DNA of 64,000 bases from JANMDN01 sp031376285 (GTDB lineage: Bacteria > Actinomycetota > Thermoleophilia > Miltoncostaeales > Miltoncostaeaceae). Numbering within the stretch: position 1 is the stretch's first letter; every line of letters begins with the position of its first letter. The stretch lies in the NCBI GenBank assembly GCA_031376285.1, contig JANMDN010000059.1:1-64000 (forward strand). The letters run 5' to 3'. The position numbers and the translations under genes were made by a program. This document shows, piece by piece, positions 34,900-42,099 of the stretch. The notes beneath the pieces are model-generated. The model was not told the DNA's origin and searched no databases. It worked only from the letters and a program-made list of their open reading frames with translations.

Positions 34900-34914
34900 A
34901 CACTAATCATACAC
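34897..34914. promoter_or_regulatory. direct repeats at the vapBC start
   Basis: CATACAC occurs at 34897-34903 and again at 34908-34914, an 11-bp period that puts both on the same face of the helix. The first copy includes the complement of the vapB start codon. Likely the autoregulatory site. Confidence 0.5.
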
Positions 34915-35093
34915 CAGCGCTGCCAAGGTGGGCACGAGGGGCACTGCAATGGCCTCAACGATCGTCAGGGCCCGGCGTTCGCGCCGCATGATAGAGAGCC
35001 ACACTTCGCGTAGCACGACCGGTTCGCTGAACGGGCAGAGGTCGGGCTGAAAGCGAACGGTGTCATGTGACTTTTGCCACCGTTCGGATGCGT

Positions 35094-35129
35094 GATACTC
35101 TTGCTACCGATCGCTCTCATCGGAGTATC
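35094..35129. promoter_or_regulatory. inverted repeat upstream of hipBA
   Basis: GATACTC (35094-35100) and GAGTATC (35123-35129) are perfect inverted arms 29 bp apart centre to centre, just before the hipB start. HipB dimers are known to bind such TATCC/GGATA-like arms, so this is probably the autoregulatory operator. Confidence 0.55.
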
Positions 35130-35131
35130 CT

Positions 35132-35422
35132 GTGCGTATACGCTCGATTCGGGATGCGGCAGCCGCCGTGCGCGGCCGCCGACTTGATCTCGGCCTCAGC
35201 CAGGCGGAGTTGGCGAAGCGAACGGGCGTGTCGCGCAAATGGATCTACGAATTCGAGGCCGGAAAGACCACGGCGGAGTTCGGGCTCGCACTTCGCGTCC
35301 TTGAGGAACTCAGGCTCGTCCTCACATTGGGCGAGGACTCAAACGTCGACCCTCAACCGGTCCCAGATCGAGGGGCAGTGGTCGACCTCGACGCCATCCT
35401 GGCCGCATTGCGGAACCGATGA
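35132..35422 (+). CDS. hipB: HipB-type XRE-family antitoxin
   Basis: This is a 96-residue helix-turn-helix protein: AVRGRRLDLGLSQAELAKRTGVSRKWIYEFEAGK is a complete XRE domain (about residues 12-46). The C-terminal tail VVDLDAILAALRNR probably contacts HipA. The GTG at 35132 has GGAG 7 bases upstream. Its stop overlaps the hipA start by 4 bases. Confidence 0.92.
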   Translation: MRIRSIRDAAAAVRGRRLDLGLSQAELAKRTGVSRKWIYEFEAGKTTAEFGLALRVLEELRLVLTLGEDSNVDPQPVPDRGAVVDLDAILAALRNR

Positions 35423-36717
35423 GTGAGTCACTCGCCGTCCTGTTGAGCGAGAGCCTGGCCGGCACCTTGACACGCCGTCCGGGAGGGCGGCTTCGGTTCG
35501 ACTACGACGACGAGTACCGTAGCCGTCCGGCGGCCGTCCCGCTGTCACTGTCAATGCCGACGCGGATCCGGTCGCATTCAGATCGAACCATCACCCCTTG
35601 GCTTTGGGGTCTCCTCCCAGACAATGAGGCGGTGCTCACCGCGTGGGCCCGCCAGTTCCACGTAGCGGTCACGTCACCGTTCTCGCTCCTTTCGACGCCA
35701 GTCGGCGAGGACTGCGCCGGCGCGGTGAGGTTTGCCACGCACGACTCGGTCGAACGGCTCTTGCTTCGGACGGGCGATGTCACCTGGCTCTCCGACGACG
35801 ATGTCGCGGAGCGTCTCAGAGATCTGACGCGCGACTCGAGCGCCTGGCTCGGGCGGTCATTTTCCGGACAGTTCAGTCTGGCGGGGGCGCAGGCAAAGAC
35901 CGCTCTGCTATATCGAAACGGCCGGTGGGGCGTGCCATCAGGCGCTACCCCCACGACCCACATCCTCAAACCGGCGGTCGCGGGTCTCGACGATCCTGAT
36001 CTCAACGAGCATCTGTGCTTGGACGCGGCGCGACGGGCTGGCCTGCTTGGCGTCCGAAGTCGGATCGGCCGCTTTGGCGACCAGTCGGCGATCGTCGTCG
36101 AGCGCTACGACCGGGTCGAAATTGAAGATGAGATCGTCCGCGTACATCAAGAAGACCTCTGCCAAGCGCTCGGCGTGTCGCCGGGCCGCAAGTACCAAAA
36201 CGAGGGCGGACCCACGCCGGTTCAGATCGTCGACCTCTTTCGGTCGGTGATGCCAGCACGCGCAGCTGATGATGCCGTCTGGCGATTCGTCGACGCCTTG
36301 GCGTGGAACTGGCTCATCGCCGGTACCGACGCCCACGCGAAGAACTACTCCCTGCTCCTCGCAAGCGATCAGGTTCGGCTCGCTCCTCTGTACGACATCG
36401 CATCCGCCCTTCCGTATGGGGTGCACGAGAAGAAGCTTCGTCTTGCGATGAAGGTCGGCGGACGCTACGACGTCTTCCCCCTCCACAACCTCTGGCCGAA
36501 AGCGGCCAGAGAGCTTGGCGTCGACGGCGAAGGGCTGATCGACCGTGTTCAGGGTGTCTCCGCTCGCGCCAGCGACGCATTCTCCGACGCCGCCGCCGCT
36601 CCTGATGTCGCGGAGTTTGGAAGCGATCTCACGGGCAACCTCGTAGACATGGTCGCCGAACGCGTCTCACGCTGCGTGGCGATCCTCGACTCCGCCACCG
36701 GCCACGACGATGACTGA
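35419..36717 (+). CDS. hipA: HipA-type serine/threonine kinase toxin
   Basis: This is a 432-residue kinase toxin. In well-studied members it phosphorylates glutamyl-tRNA synthetase and causes growth arrest. The N-terminal subdomain has LWGLLPDNEAVL. The nucleotide loop is SLAGAQAKTALL, containing the Ser that is autophosphorylated in E. coli HipA. The catalytic block NWLIAGTDAHAKNYSLL and the metal-binding YDIASALPY follow near 300-335. All key residues are present, so the toxin should be active. Confidence 0.95.
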   Translation: MSESLAVLLSESLAGTLTRRPGGRLRFDYDDEYRSRPAAVPLSLSMPTRIRSHSDRTITPWLWGLLPDNEAVLTAWARQFHVAVTSPFSLLSTPVGEDCAGAVRFATHDSVERLLLRTGDVTWLSDDDVAERLRDLTRDSSAWLGRSFSGQFSLAGAQAKTALLYRNGRWGVPSGATPTTHILKPAVAGLDDPDLNEHLCLDAARRAGLLGVRSRIGRFGDQSAIVVERYDRVEIEDEIVRVHQEDLCQALGVSPGRKYQNEGGPTPVQIVDLFRSVMPARAADDAVWRFVDALAWNWLIAGTDAHAKNYSLLLASDQVRLAPLYDIASALPYGVHEKKLRLAMKVGGRYDVFPLHNLWPKAARELGVDGEGLIDRVQGVSARASDAFSDAAAAPDVAEFGSDLTGNLVDMVAERVSRCVAILDSATGHDDD

Positions 36718-36786
36718 CCTGTCCAGGCGCGACCGGATCCGGTCGCTGGCCGGGAACTCCTCCCAAACCGGCGACCACACAAGCCC

Positions 36787-36817
36787 GCATACCTTTACTG
36801 ATACAGTAAAGGTATGC
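36787..36817. promoter_or_regulatory. 31-bp perfect palindrome covering promoter and start codon of the AbrB-VapC pair
   Basis: Arms of 14 bp (GCATACCTTTACTG and its complement) flank the spacer ATA. The ATG of the antitoxin at 36814 is inside the right arm. TACAGT (36802-36807) is a good -10 hexamer, which would make a leaderless mRNA starting at or near the ATG. Antitoxin binding here would block transcription. Confidence 0.8.
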
Positions 36818-37035
36818 CACGCATCTCCACCAAGAATCAGGTCACGCTCCCGGTTTCCGTACTGGAGGAGGCGGGCCTGCGCGCAGGGGATCACGTCGTC
36901 ATCGAGGCGCTCGAAGACGGTGCGCTAAGCGTCCGTCGCGGCCAAACCACCTTCGACAGTGCATTCGGTGCGCTCACCGGCACCTACCCACCCGGTTATC
37001 TCGAGCGGCTTGACGCAGAAGACAACCAGCGTTGA
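36814..37035 (+). CDS. AbrB/SpoVT-type antitoxin
   Basis: This is a 73-residue swapped-hairpin AbrB protein. The first 45 residues (RISTKNQVTLPVSVLEEAGLRAGDHVVIEALEDGAL) are the full DNA-binding fold, and the remainder (FGALTGTYPPGYLERLD) is the toxin-binding tail. It has no ribosome-binding site and sits on a large palindrome, fitting leaderless translation. Its stop overlaps the toxin start by 3 bases. Confidence 0.92.
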   Translation: MPRISTKNQVTLPVSVLEEAGLRAGDHVVIEALEDGALSVRRGQTTFDSAFGALTGTYPPGYLERLDAEDNQR

Positions 37036-37430
37036 AGGTCGTAATCGACGCCGACGTGCTCATCGGTGCCCTCGACAGTTCTGATCCCCACCACGAAAAA
37101 GCTCGCGCGCTCTTCACTCGCTGGCACGACCAAGACACGGCTCGGCTGATCAGCGTCGTCAATTTGACCGAGGTGCTCGTCGCGCCCGCCGCTGACAACC
37201 AGCGACTGCGAACCGCTCGCGAGGCGATTGCCGCCCTCGGCGTCACCGCCCACCAGCCAACCGAATCGGTCGGCGTCGAGGCAGCACGCCTGCGCTACAG
37301 GTACCCGATCAGCCTTCCGGATGCCTACTGCCTGGCCACCGCAAAACACACCGGCAGCTCAGTTGCGTCCTTCGACCGCAACCTCATCCGCGCCGCCCAC
37401 ACCGAGCAGATCACCCACGCCGCGCCCTGA
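37032..37430 (+). CDS. vapC: VapC-type PIN-domain toxin
   Basis: This is a 132-residue PIN-domain protein. Acidic residues are visible in VVIDADVLIGALD (Asp6), VNLTEVLVAPA (Glu near 49), SLPDAYCLATAK (Asp near 97) and ASFDRNLIRAA (Asp near 114). It starts with TTG inside the antitoxin stop (TTGA), a form of coupling that keeps toxin levels low. The AbrB-PIN pairing is a common VapBC variant. Confidence 0.92.
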   Translation: MKVVIDADVLIGALDSSDPHHEKARALFTRWHDQDTARLISVVNLTEVLVAPAADNQRLRTAREAIAALGVTAHQPTESVGVEAARLRYRYPISLPDAYCLATAKHTGSSVASFDRNLIRAAHTEQITHAAP

Positions 37431-37635
37431 CCCCTCGCAGGCCGTCGGGCCAAGCAAGGCTCCGCGCGAGGCCGGTAGCGTCACACACCGTCACAGGACT
37501 CCCTTGTCGTCACGAGCCCTCGAACAGCCGCAACGATGACCGAGACCCCTGACGCCTACCCGCTTGCCCCCCGCAACCCGGCTTCCTACTCAGACGCGGA
37601 GGGCCCTAGTCCGGCAAAACGCCGTTTCCAAGCGA

Positions 37636-37708
37636 AGCCGACGGGGAGACTCGAACTCCCGACCCCTTCATTACGAGTGAAGTGCTCTACCAACTGAGCT
37701 ACGTCGGC
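37636..37708 (-). tRNA. tRNA-Thr (anticodon CGT)
   Basis: A full cloverleaf on the minus strand: acceptor GCCGACG/CGTCGGC, D stem GCTC/GAGC, anticodon stem CTTCA/TGAAG with loop CTCGTAA (anticodon CGT, reading ACG), variable loop GGGTC, and T arm GGGAG-TTCGAGT-CTCCC. No CCA is encoded. It lies at the edge of the toxin-antitoxin cluster. Confidence 0.97.
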
Positions 37709-37796
37709 GCGGGCCCGGCGAGCGGGCCACGTCGGAATGGTAGCGATCGATCGACCGCACTGGCGCGCGGTTGGGGCTCACCGAACCTCGGAGCGC

Positions 37797-38999
37797 TCAG
37801 GTCCCTCGCTCGACCCGCGCCGTCGACTCCCAGAGCGCTGAGATCGGTTGGGCCGTGAGGCGGTCGCCGAACGGCAAGGCGCGCTCGCCGGTGTACAGCG
37901 CTATCCCCTGAACGAACCGGTTACCGAGCCAGTCGCGCAACTTCGTCATCCACTTGAAGGCATCGGCCCCGACACTTGCGGTCGCCTTGACCTCGATCGC
38001 AACGATTCGTCCGTCGGCGTGCTCAAGCACGATGTCAACCTCGGGCCCGGACCTGTCGCGGTAGTGGAAAATTCGGACTCGTTCGTTGTTCCAGCCAATC
38101 TGGCGACGAAGCTCCGCGAGCACGAACGCTTCCAACAACCCCCCGGCAGGTGCGGGCTGGAGCGTCGGCCGCATACTCTCCGGCGAGACGTTGATCTGGT
38201 GCGCCGCGAGGCCACTATCGAGGACCAGCACTTTCGGTCGACCGATCACGCGGCTCGTCAGATTCGTTGACCACCCTGGAACGCGCCAGATCAGGTAAAG
38301 CGTCTCCAATAGGTCCAGGTACGGCGGCAAGGTGCGCGCCGCGAAGCCGGCATCTGCTGCGAGGTCCGCAAGATTTAGCTCGGTCGCGTTTCTGGCTGCG
38401 AGGAGTTCCAACAGACGGCCCAAATCGCCAAGGCGTTGGAGGTCGCTGACATCGGCGGCGTCGCGCTCGACAATCCGGCTGGCGTAGCTGTCGAACCAAG
38501 GACTGCGGCGGTGTTCGGAGCGGAAAACCGCTTCCGGATAGCCACCTGCACAGGCCATCTCAAGGTAGTCGGCTCGCGCCACCCGTGACTCCCAGCCGGT
38601 TGGCAGCCGTTGCGACATCGCGCTGTCGATGAATTGCTCGCGCACGCCGCGCAACTCGCCCTGAGAGAAGCCGAACAGCTCGATCGTCTCCGCGCGACCC
38701 GCCAGGCTGTCCTGCACGGACCGAAGACGGAGAAGGTTGGCCGATCCGGTGAGCAGGAACCGACCCGGTCGACGGTCGCGGTCGACCGAGGCCTTGATGG
38801 CCAGCATCAGCTCGGGGGCCCGCTGCACCTCGTCGATCATCAACAAGCCGTCGCCCGAATCCACGAAGCCCGCGGGATCAGTCAACGCGGCCTGGCGGGC
38901 GGACTCATCGTCGAGGGTCACGATGCGCCCACCACGGGCGTTCGCGACCGTCGCCGCAAGTGTGCTCTTGCCGACCTGTCTGGCGCCCTGAAGGATCAC
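37797..38999 (-). CDS. AAA-family ATPase with C-terminal DUF4143 nuclease-like domain
   Basis: This is a protein of about 400 residues. Walker A is GARQVGKST (about residues 5-13), Walker B is GLLMIDEVQRAPEL and sensor 1 is RFLLTGSANLL. The C-terminal DUF4143 part has VDIVLEHADGRIVAIEVKATAS, a PD-(D/E)xK-like pattern. The coding sequence clearly continues upstream of the GTG at 38999 (IIERHLSG, then VEEALADTPVV, to about 39056). No ATG, GTG or TTG exists there before the stop, so the true start is a rare codon or has been lost. Function of the family is unknown; it is often found near toxin-antitoxin loci. A broken relative lies at 32.8-33.1 kb. Confidence 0.85.
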   Translation of the reverse strand: MILQGARQVGKSTLAATVANARGGRIVTLDDESARQAALTDPAGFVDSGDGLLMIDEVQRAPELMLAIKASVDRDRRPGRFLLTGSANLLRLRSVQDSLAGRAETIELFGFSQGELRGVREQFIDSAMSQRLPTGWESRVARADYLEMACAGGYPEAVFRSEHRRSPWFDSYASRIVERDAADVSDLQRLGDLGRLLELLAARNATELNLADLAADAGFAARTLPPYLDLLETLYLIWRVPGWSTNLTSRVIGRPKVLVLDSGLAAHQINVSPESMRPTLQPAPAGGLLEAFVLAELRRQIGWNNERVRIFHYRDRSGPEVDIVLEHADGRIVAIEVKATASVGADAFKWMTKLRDWLGNRFVQGIALYTGERALPFGDRLTAQPISALWESTARVERGT

Positions 39000-39092
39000 A
39001 ACAGGTGTGTCAGCGAGGGCCTCTTCTACACGCCCGCTCAGGTGGCGTTCGATGATTTGTTCAGACGATCCGATTCTGGAACGTTAGCCCAT

Positions 39093-39150
39093 CTCGCCGA
39101 TTCGCAATGGCCAGCTCGCCGATTCGCAACGCCTACTTCGCCGATTTGCC
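39093..39150. repeat. three short direct repeats with 22-bp period
   Basis: CTCGCCGATTCGCAA occurs at 39093-39107 and 39115-39129, and a diverged third copy TTCGCCGATTTGCC at 39137-39150. The third lies in the last codons of the SRPBCC gene. This looks like a local tandem duplication of its 3' end. Confidence 0.7.
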
Positions 39151-39549
39151 GTCCTCGATCAACGCCTTCAGGCGCGCCAGGCCGTCGCGCTGCGCAGGGC
39201 CGAGGCGCGTCTCCGTGTCGATCGCCGGGTCCGTGAACTCCGCCTCTGTGTGCCAGATCACTCGGCTGCCCGCGGCGGAGTCGACCACCTGGAAGCTCGC
39301 TCGGTGCGACTTCAGCGGCGCCCCTGAGATGACGCCGTACGCGTAGCGTCGCACGCTGTCGTCGCGCTCCAGCAACTTCTCGACGAGCACGCCGCCCTCT
39401 GCGTTTGTCAGCGTCCGCACGTCGCCCTCGATTTCGCACGACACGTACTTCGGAAACCACCTCGGCACCGAGGTCGGGTCGCCGATCACGGCCCACACAA
39501 CGTCCGGCGGGGCGGCGATCTCCATCGTCAGGGCGTACTGGTTTGCCAC
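39133..39549 (-). CDS. SRPBCC/polyketide-cyclase-like protein
   Basis: This is a 138-residue START-like helix-grip protein: MEIAAPPDVVWAVIGDPTSVPRWFPKYVSCEI at the N-terminus and GLARLKALIEDG as the long C-terminal helix. Such proteins bind hydrophobic ligands. The GTG at 39549 has a GGAGG site, so the longer frame is rejected. It is downstream of the alkylation-repair pair with a 50-base gap and may be cotranscribed. Ligand unknown. Confidence 0.85.
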   Translation of the reverse strand: MANQYALTMEIAAPPDVVWAVIGDPTSVPRWFPKYVSCEIEGDVRTLTNAEGGVLVEKLLERDDSVRRYAYGVISGAPLKSHRASFQVVDSAAGSRVIWHTEAEFTDPAIDTETRLGPAQRDGLARLKALIEDGKSAK

Positions 39550-39599
39550 ATCTCCTCCAAGGGCTCGGTGCGTCGGCGCCCATGCTCGCACGTCGCGCC

Positions 39600-40091
39600 T
39601 CAGGCGTCATGCAGCAGGCTCGCTTCGCCGGTCTCCAGGTCGAGCAGGCGACGCTTCGTCGGGAGGCCGTCGCCGCCGCCGAAGCCGCCCAGGCCGCCAT
39701 CGGAACTGATCACACGGTGGCACGGCAGGATGATCGCCACCGGGTTCTTGCCGTTCGCCGAACCGACCGCGCGAAATGCGCGGGGATGCCCGATGTGCTC
39801 GGCCTGTTGTCCGTAGCTCACCGTTTCGCCGTACGGGATCTCGGCGAGTGCTCGCCATGCCTTCACCTGAAACGGCGTACCGATGAGGTCCAGCGGAACG
39901 TCGAACTCGGTGCGCTCGCCCGCGAAGTACTCCCCGAGCTGCGCCTCGGCCGCGTCGAGAACCGGATGGTCAACCGCCTCATCGGGCGCACGGTCCGCGT
40001 CCGTCCAGTGGAGTGAACGCAGGCCGTCCTCGGACGCGACAAGCTCCAGGCGGCCAACGGGGCTTTCGACAATTCGTGTGACGAGGGTCAC
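39600..40091 (-). CDS. ogt: methylated-DNA--protein-cysteine methyltransferase
   Basis: This is a 163-residue suicide repair protein that takes the methyl group from O6-methylguanine. The acceptor Cys124 is in ILPCHRVI, and the DNA-binding helix-turn-helix is in PFQVKAWRALAEIPYGETVSYGQ. The start is the GTG at 40091, overlapping the stop of the Ada-AlkA gene by 4 bases (GTGA), so both repair proteins are coupled. Confidence 0.95.
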   Translation of the reverse strand: MTLVTRIVESPVGRLELVASEDGLRSLHWTDADRAPDEAVDHPVLDAAEAQLGEYFAGERTEFDVPLDLIGTPFQVKAWRALAEIPYGETVSYGQQAEHIGHPRAFRAVGSANGKNPVAIILPCHRVISSDGGLGGFGGGDGLPTKRRLLDLETGEASLLHDA

Positions 40092-41566
40092 TGGGGTGCC
40101 TCCTTTGGATTCGGTTTCGAAAGCGACGCCCACAGGTGAACGTTCGCGTATGAGCGCCACGGACGCCAGCGCTCACCGAGCGCCAGCAGCTCTGACTCGT
40201 TCGCTCCGCCCCCAAGCCGCTTGATGGCGTTTCGCACCGCGAGGTCGCCCGCGAGAAGCACGTCGGGATCGCCGAGCGCTCGCATCGCCACGTAGCCAGC
40301 CGTCCAGGGGCCGACTCCGGGGAGTTCCAGAAGGAGCGCGGTCGTTCGCTCACGGTCTGCGCCCAGGTCGAGCTGGAGACCGTCACCTGTTGTCGCCTTG
40401 GCGAGCGCCATAATCGCGTTCGCTCGGCTGCTTGGCATCGCGAGCACGGTGGGGCCTGCCGCAGCGACGCGTTCCGGCGTTGGGAAGAGGTGGGTCAGCG
40501 CACCATCCGGTTCGGGGAGTGGAGTGCCGCACGCTGTGGTCAGGCGTCCGGCGAGCGTGCGCGCGGCGGCGACCGAAACTTGCTGGCCGAAAATCGCGCG
40601 CATCGCAAGCTCATTCCCATCGACCGTTCCGGGTACGCGCCGGCCTGGAGTCCGGGCCACGAGCCGATGAAGGAGCAGGTCCGCCGAGAGAGCCTCGTCG
40701 ATGGCGACGGGATCGGCGTCCAGGTCGAAGAGGCGTCGGCAGCGCTCGACCGCGGCGGGCAGGTCCCGGAGATCCCCAAGCCGCAGCGACAGGTCGACGT
40801 GCGCGGCGGCCGGGGTCAGGCTCGCGACGGCCCATCCATGTGGCAGGTTGAGGGACCGGCGAAACGTGTCGCCTTCGCGGGTCTCCACACCCGGCACTGC
40901 TCGCGCGCCGAGGAAGTCGAGCACGCCGCGGCCGTCGAATGGGGTCCGGCACGCAAGCCGAAGCGACAGGCCCCCAGGGGCGGAGGCCGGCGCGTTCCGC
41001 GCGCCATGGCGAAGTTCGGTCGGGCTCGCGGCGAAGACGGCGCGGATCGTGTCGTTGAACTGGCGCACGCTCGAAAAGCCCGCTGCGAACGCCACCTCCG
41101 TTACGGGCATTGTCGTCCGCTCGATCAGGGTCCTTGCCGTCTGGGCCCGCTGGGCTCGGGCAATCGCGATCGCGCCCGCGCCCAGCTCGGCGTTCAGATG
41201 GCGGTTGACCTGGCGTTCGCTGTAGCCAAGGCGCGCCGAGAGTCCGCCCACGCCCTCGCGGTCGACGACGCCGTCGGCGATCAGGCGCATCGCACGGCCG
41301 GCGAGGGTCGCGCGCTGGTTCCAGTCGGGTGAACCGGGGCTGACATCCGGGCGGCACCGCTTGCATGCCCGGTGGCCGGCGATCTGCGCCGCGGCGGCGG
41401 TCGGGTAGAAGCCGACGTTCTCGCGTTTCGGTGTGATCGCCGGGCAGCTCGGCCGGCAGTAGATGCCCGTCGAGTGCACACCGACGTAGAACCACCCGTC
41501 AAAGCGCGCGTCGCGGCTCTGAAGGGCGCGGTAGCAGTGCTCGAACTCCTTGACCATGCCTAGCAT
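40088..41566 (-). CDS. Ada-type regulator fused to AlkA-like 3-methyladenine DNA glycosylase
   Basis: This 492-residue fusion begins with an Ada zinc domain with Cys37, Cys41, Cys68 and Cys71 (one of them accepts methyl from phosphotriesters), followed by an AraC-type helix-turn-helix (about 85-180). The last part is an AlkA N-terminal domain and the HhH-GPD glycosylase (LPGVGPWTAGYVAMRA, then LLAGDLAV with the catalytic Asp). It senses alkylation, activates the adaptive response and removes alkylated bases. It is cotranscribed with ogt. This fusion is common in actinobacteria and the E. coli functions are split differently. Confidence 0.95.
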   Translation of the reverse strand: MLGMVKEFEHCYRALQSRDARFDGWFYVGVHSTGIYCRPSCPAITPKRENVGFYPTAAAAQIAGHRACKRCRPDVSPGSPDWNQRATLAGRAMRLIADGVVDREGVGGLSARLGYSERQVNRHLNAELGAGAIAIARAQRAQTARTLIERTTMPVTEVAFAAGFSSVRQFNDTIRAVFAASPTELRHGARNAPASAPGGLSLRLACRTPFDGRGVLDFLGARAVPGVETREGDTFRRSLNLPHGWAVASLTPAAAHVDLSLRLGDLRDLPAAVERCRRLFDLDADPVAIDEALSADLLLHRLVARTPGRRVPGTVDGNELAMRAIFGQQVSVAAARTLAGRLTTACGTPLPEPDGALTHLFPTPERVAAAGPTVLAMPSSRANAIMALAKATTGDGLQLDLGADRERTTALLLELPGVGPWTAGYVAMRALGDPDVLLAGDLAVRNAIKRLGGGANESELLALGERWRPWRSYANVHLWASLSKPNPKEAPQ

Positions 41567-41634
41567 CGTCGCAAGGTTCGGAGCTCGTGCCTAGCGGAAA
41601 TCAGACATCGTGGTCGGTCGGTAGCGTTCGAGCG

Positions 41635-42099
41635 GTGAGCACCGCACTCAAGGCCATCCTGATCGCCGTCGCCTCGGGGGTGCCGTCGGTCCTACTGATC
41701 CTCTTCGCCCAACGCTTCTGGGTCCGCAAGCAACTCGCCGGGGCGGGCGCCGAGATCGACACGCTGACCCGAGGGACGGAGGTGGTCAAGCGATCTGTGG
41801 CAAATAGCTTCGGGCTGGCCTCCGGAGGAATGCGCCAGGTCCGAGGATCAGGGGTGTTGGCACTGACCGAGCGCGAGCTGATCTTCGTGATGGCGATCCC
41901 TCGTCGCACGACCCGCATCGAGCGCTCCCGTATCCGTGGAATCGAGCAAACGACATCCCACCTTGGAAAAACCCGGGGCCGCCCGCTCCTGCGCATCCGG
42001 TTCCGTGGCACGAACGGAACGGAAGACTCGATCGCCTGGCTGGTCCAAAATCTTGGGGAGTGGACAACCGCCCTGGGCGGCGGGAGCCCTAGGAGCTGA
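41635..42099 (+). CDS. membrane-anchored PH-like domain protein
   Basis: This is a 154-residue protein. Residues about 5-27 form one membrane helix (AILIAVASGVPSVLLILFAQ). The rest has GVLALTERELIFVMAIPRRTTRIERSRI and RPLLRIRFRG, the strand pattern of bacterial pleckstrin-homology-like domains. The GTG at 41635 is preferred over the upstream frame, which is not conserved-looking. Its 3' end overlaps the convergent lyase gene by 11 bases. Function unknown. Confidence 0.7.
   Translation: MSTALKAILIAVASGVPSVLLILFAQRFWVRKQLAGAGAEIDTLTRGTEVVKRSVANSFGLASGGMRQVRGSGVLALTERELIFVMAIPRRTTRIERSRIRGIEQTTSHLGKTRGRPLLRIRFRGTNGTEDSIAWLVQNLGEWTTALGGGSPRS

Noticed and set aside
34301..39056. A prophage or integrative element around the tRNA-Thr
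   Set aside because: No integrase, structural phage genes or duplicated tRNA end are present in the window; only the toxin-antitoxin cluster supports an island.
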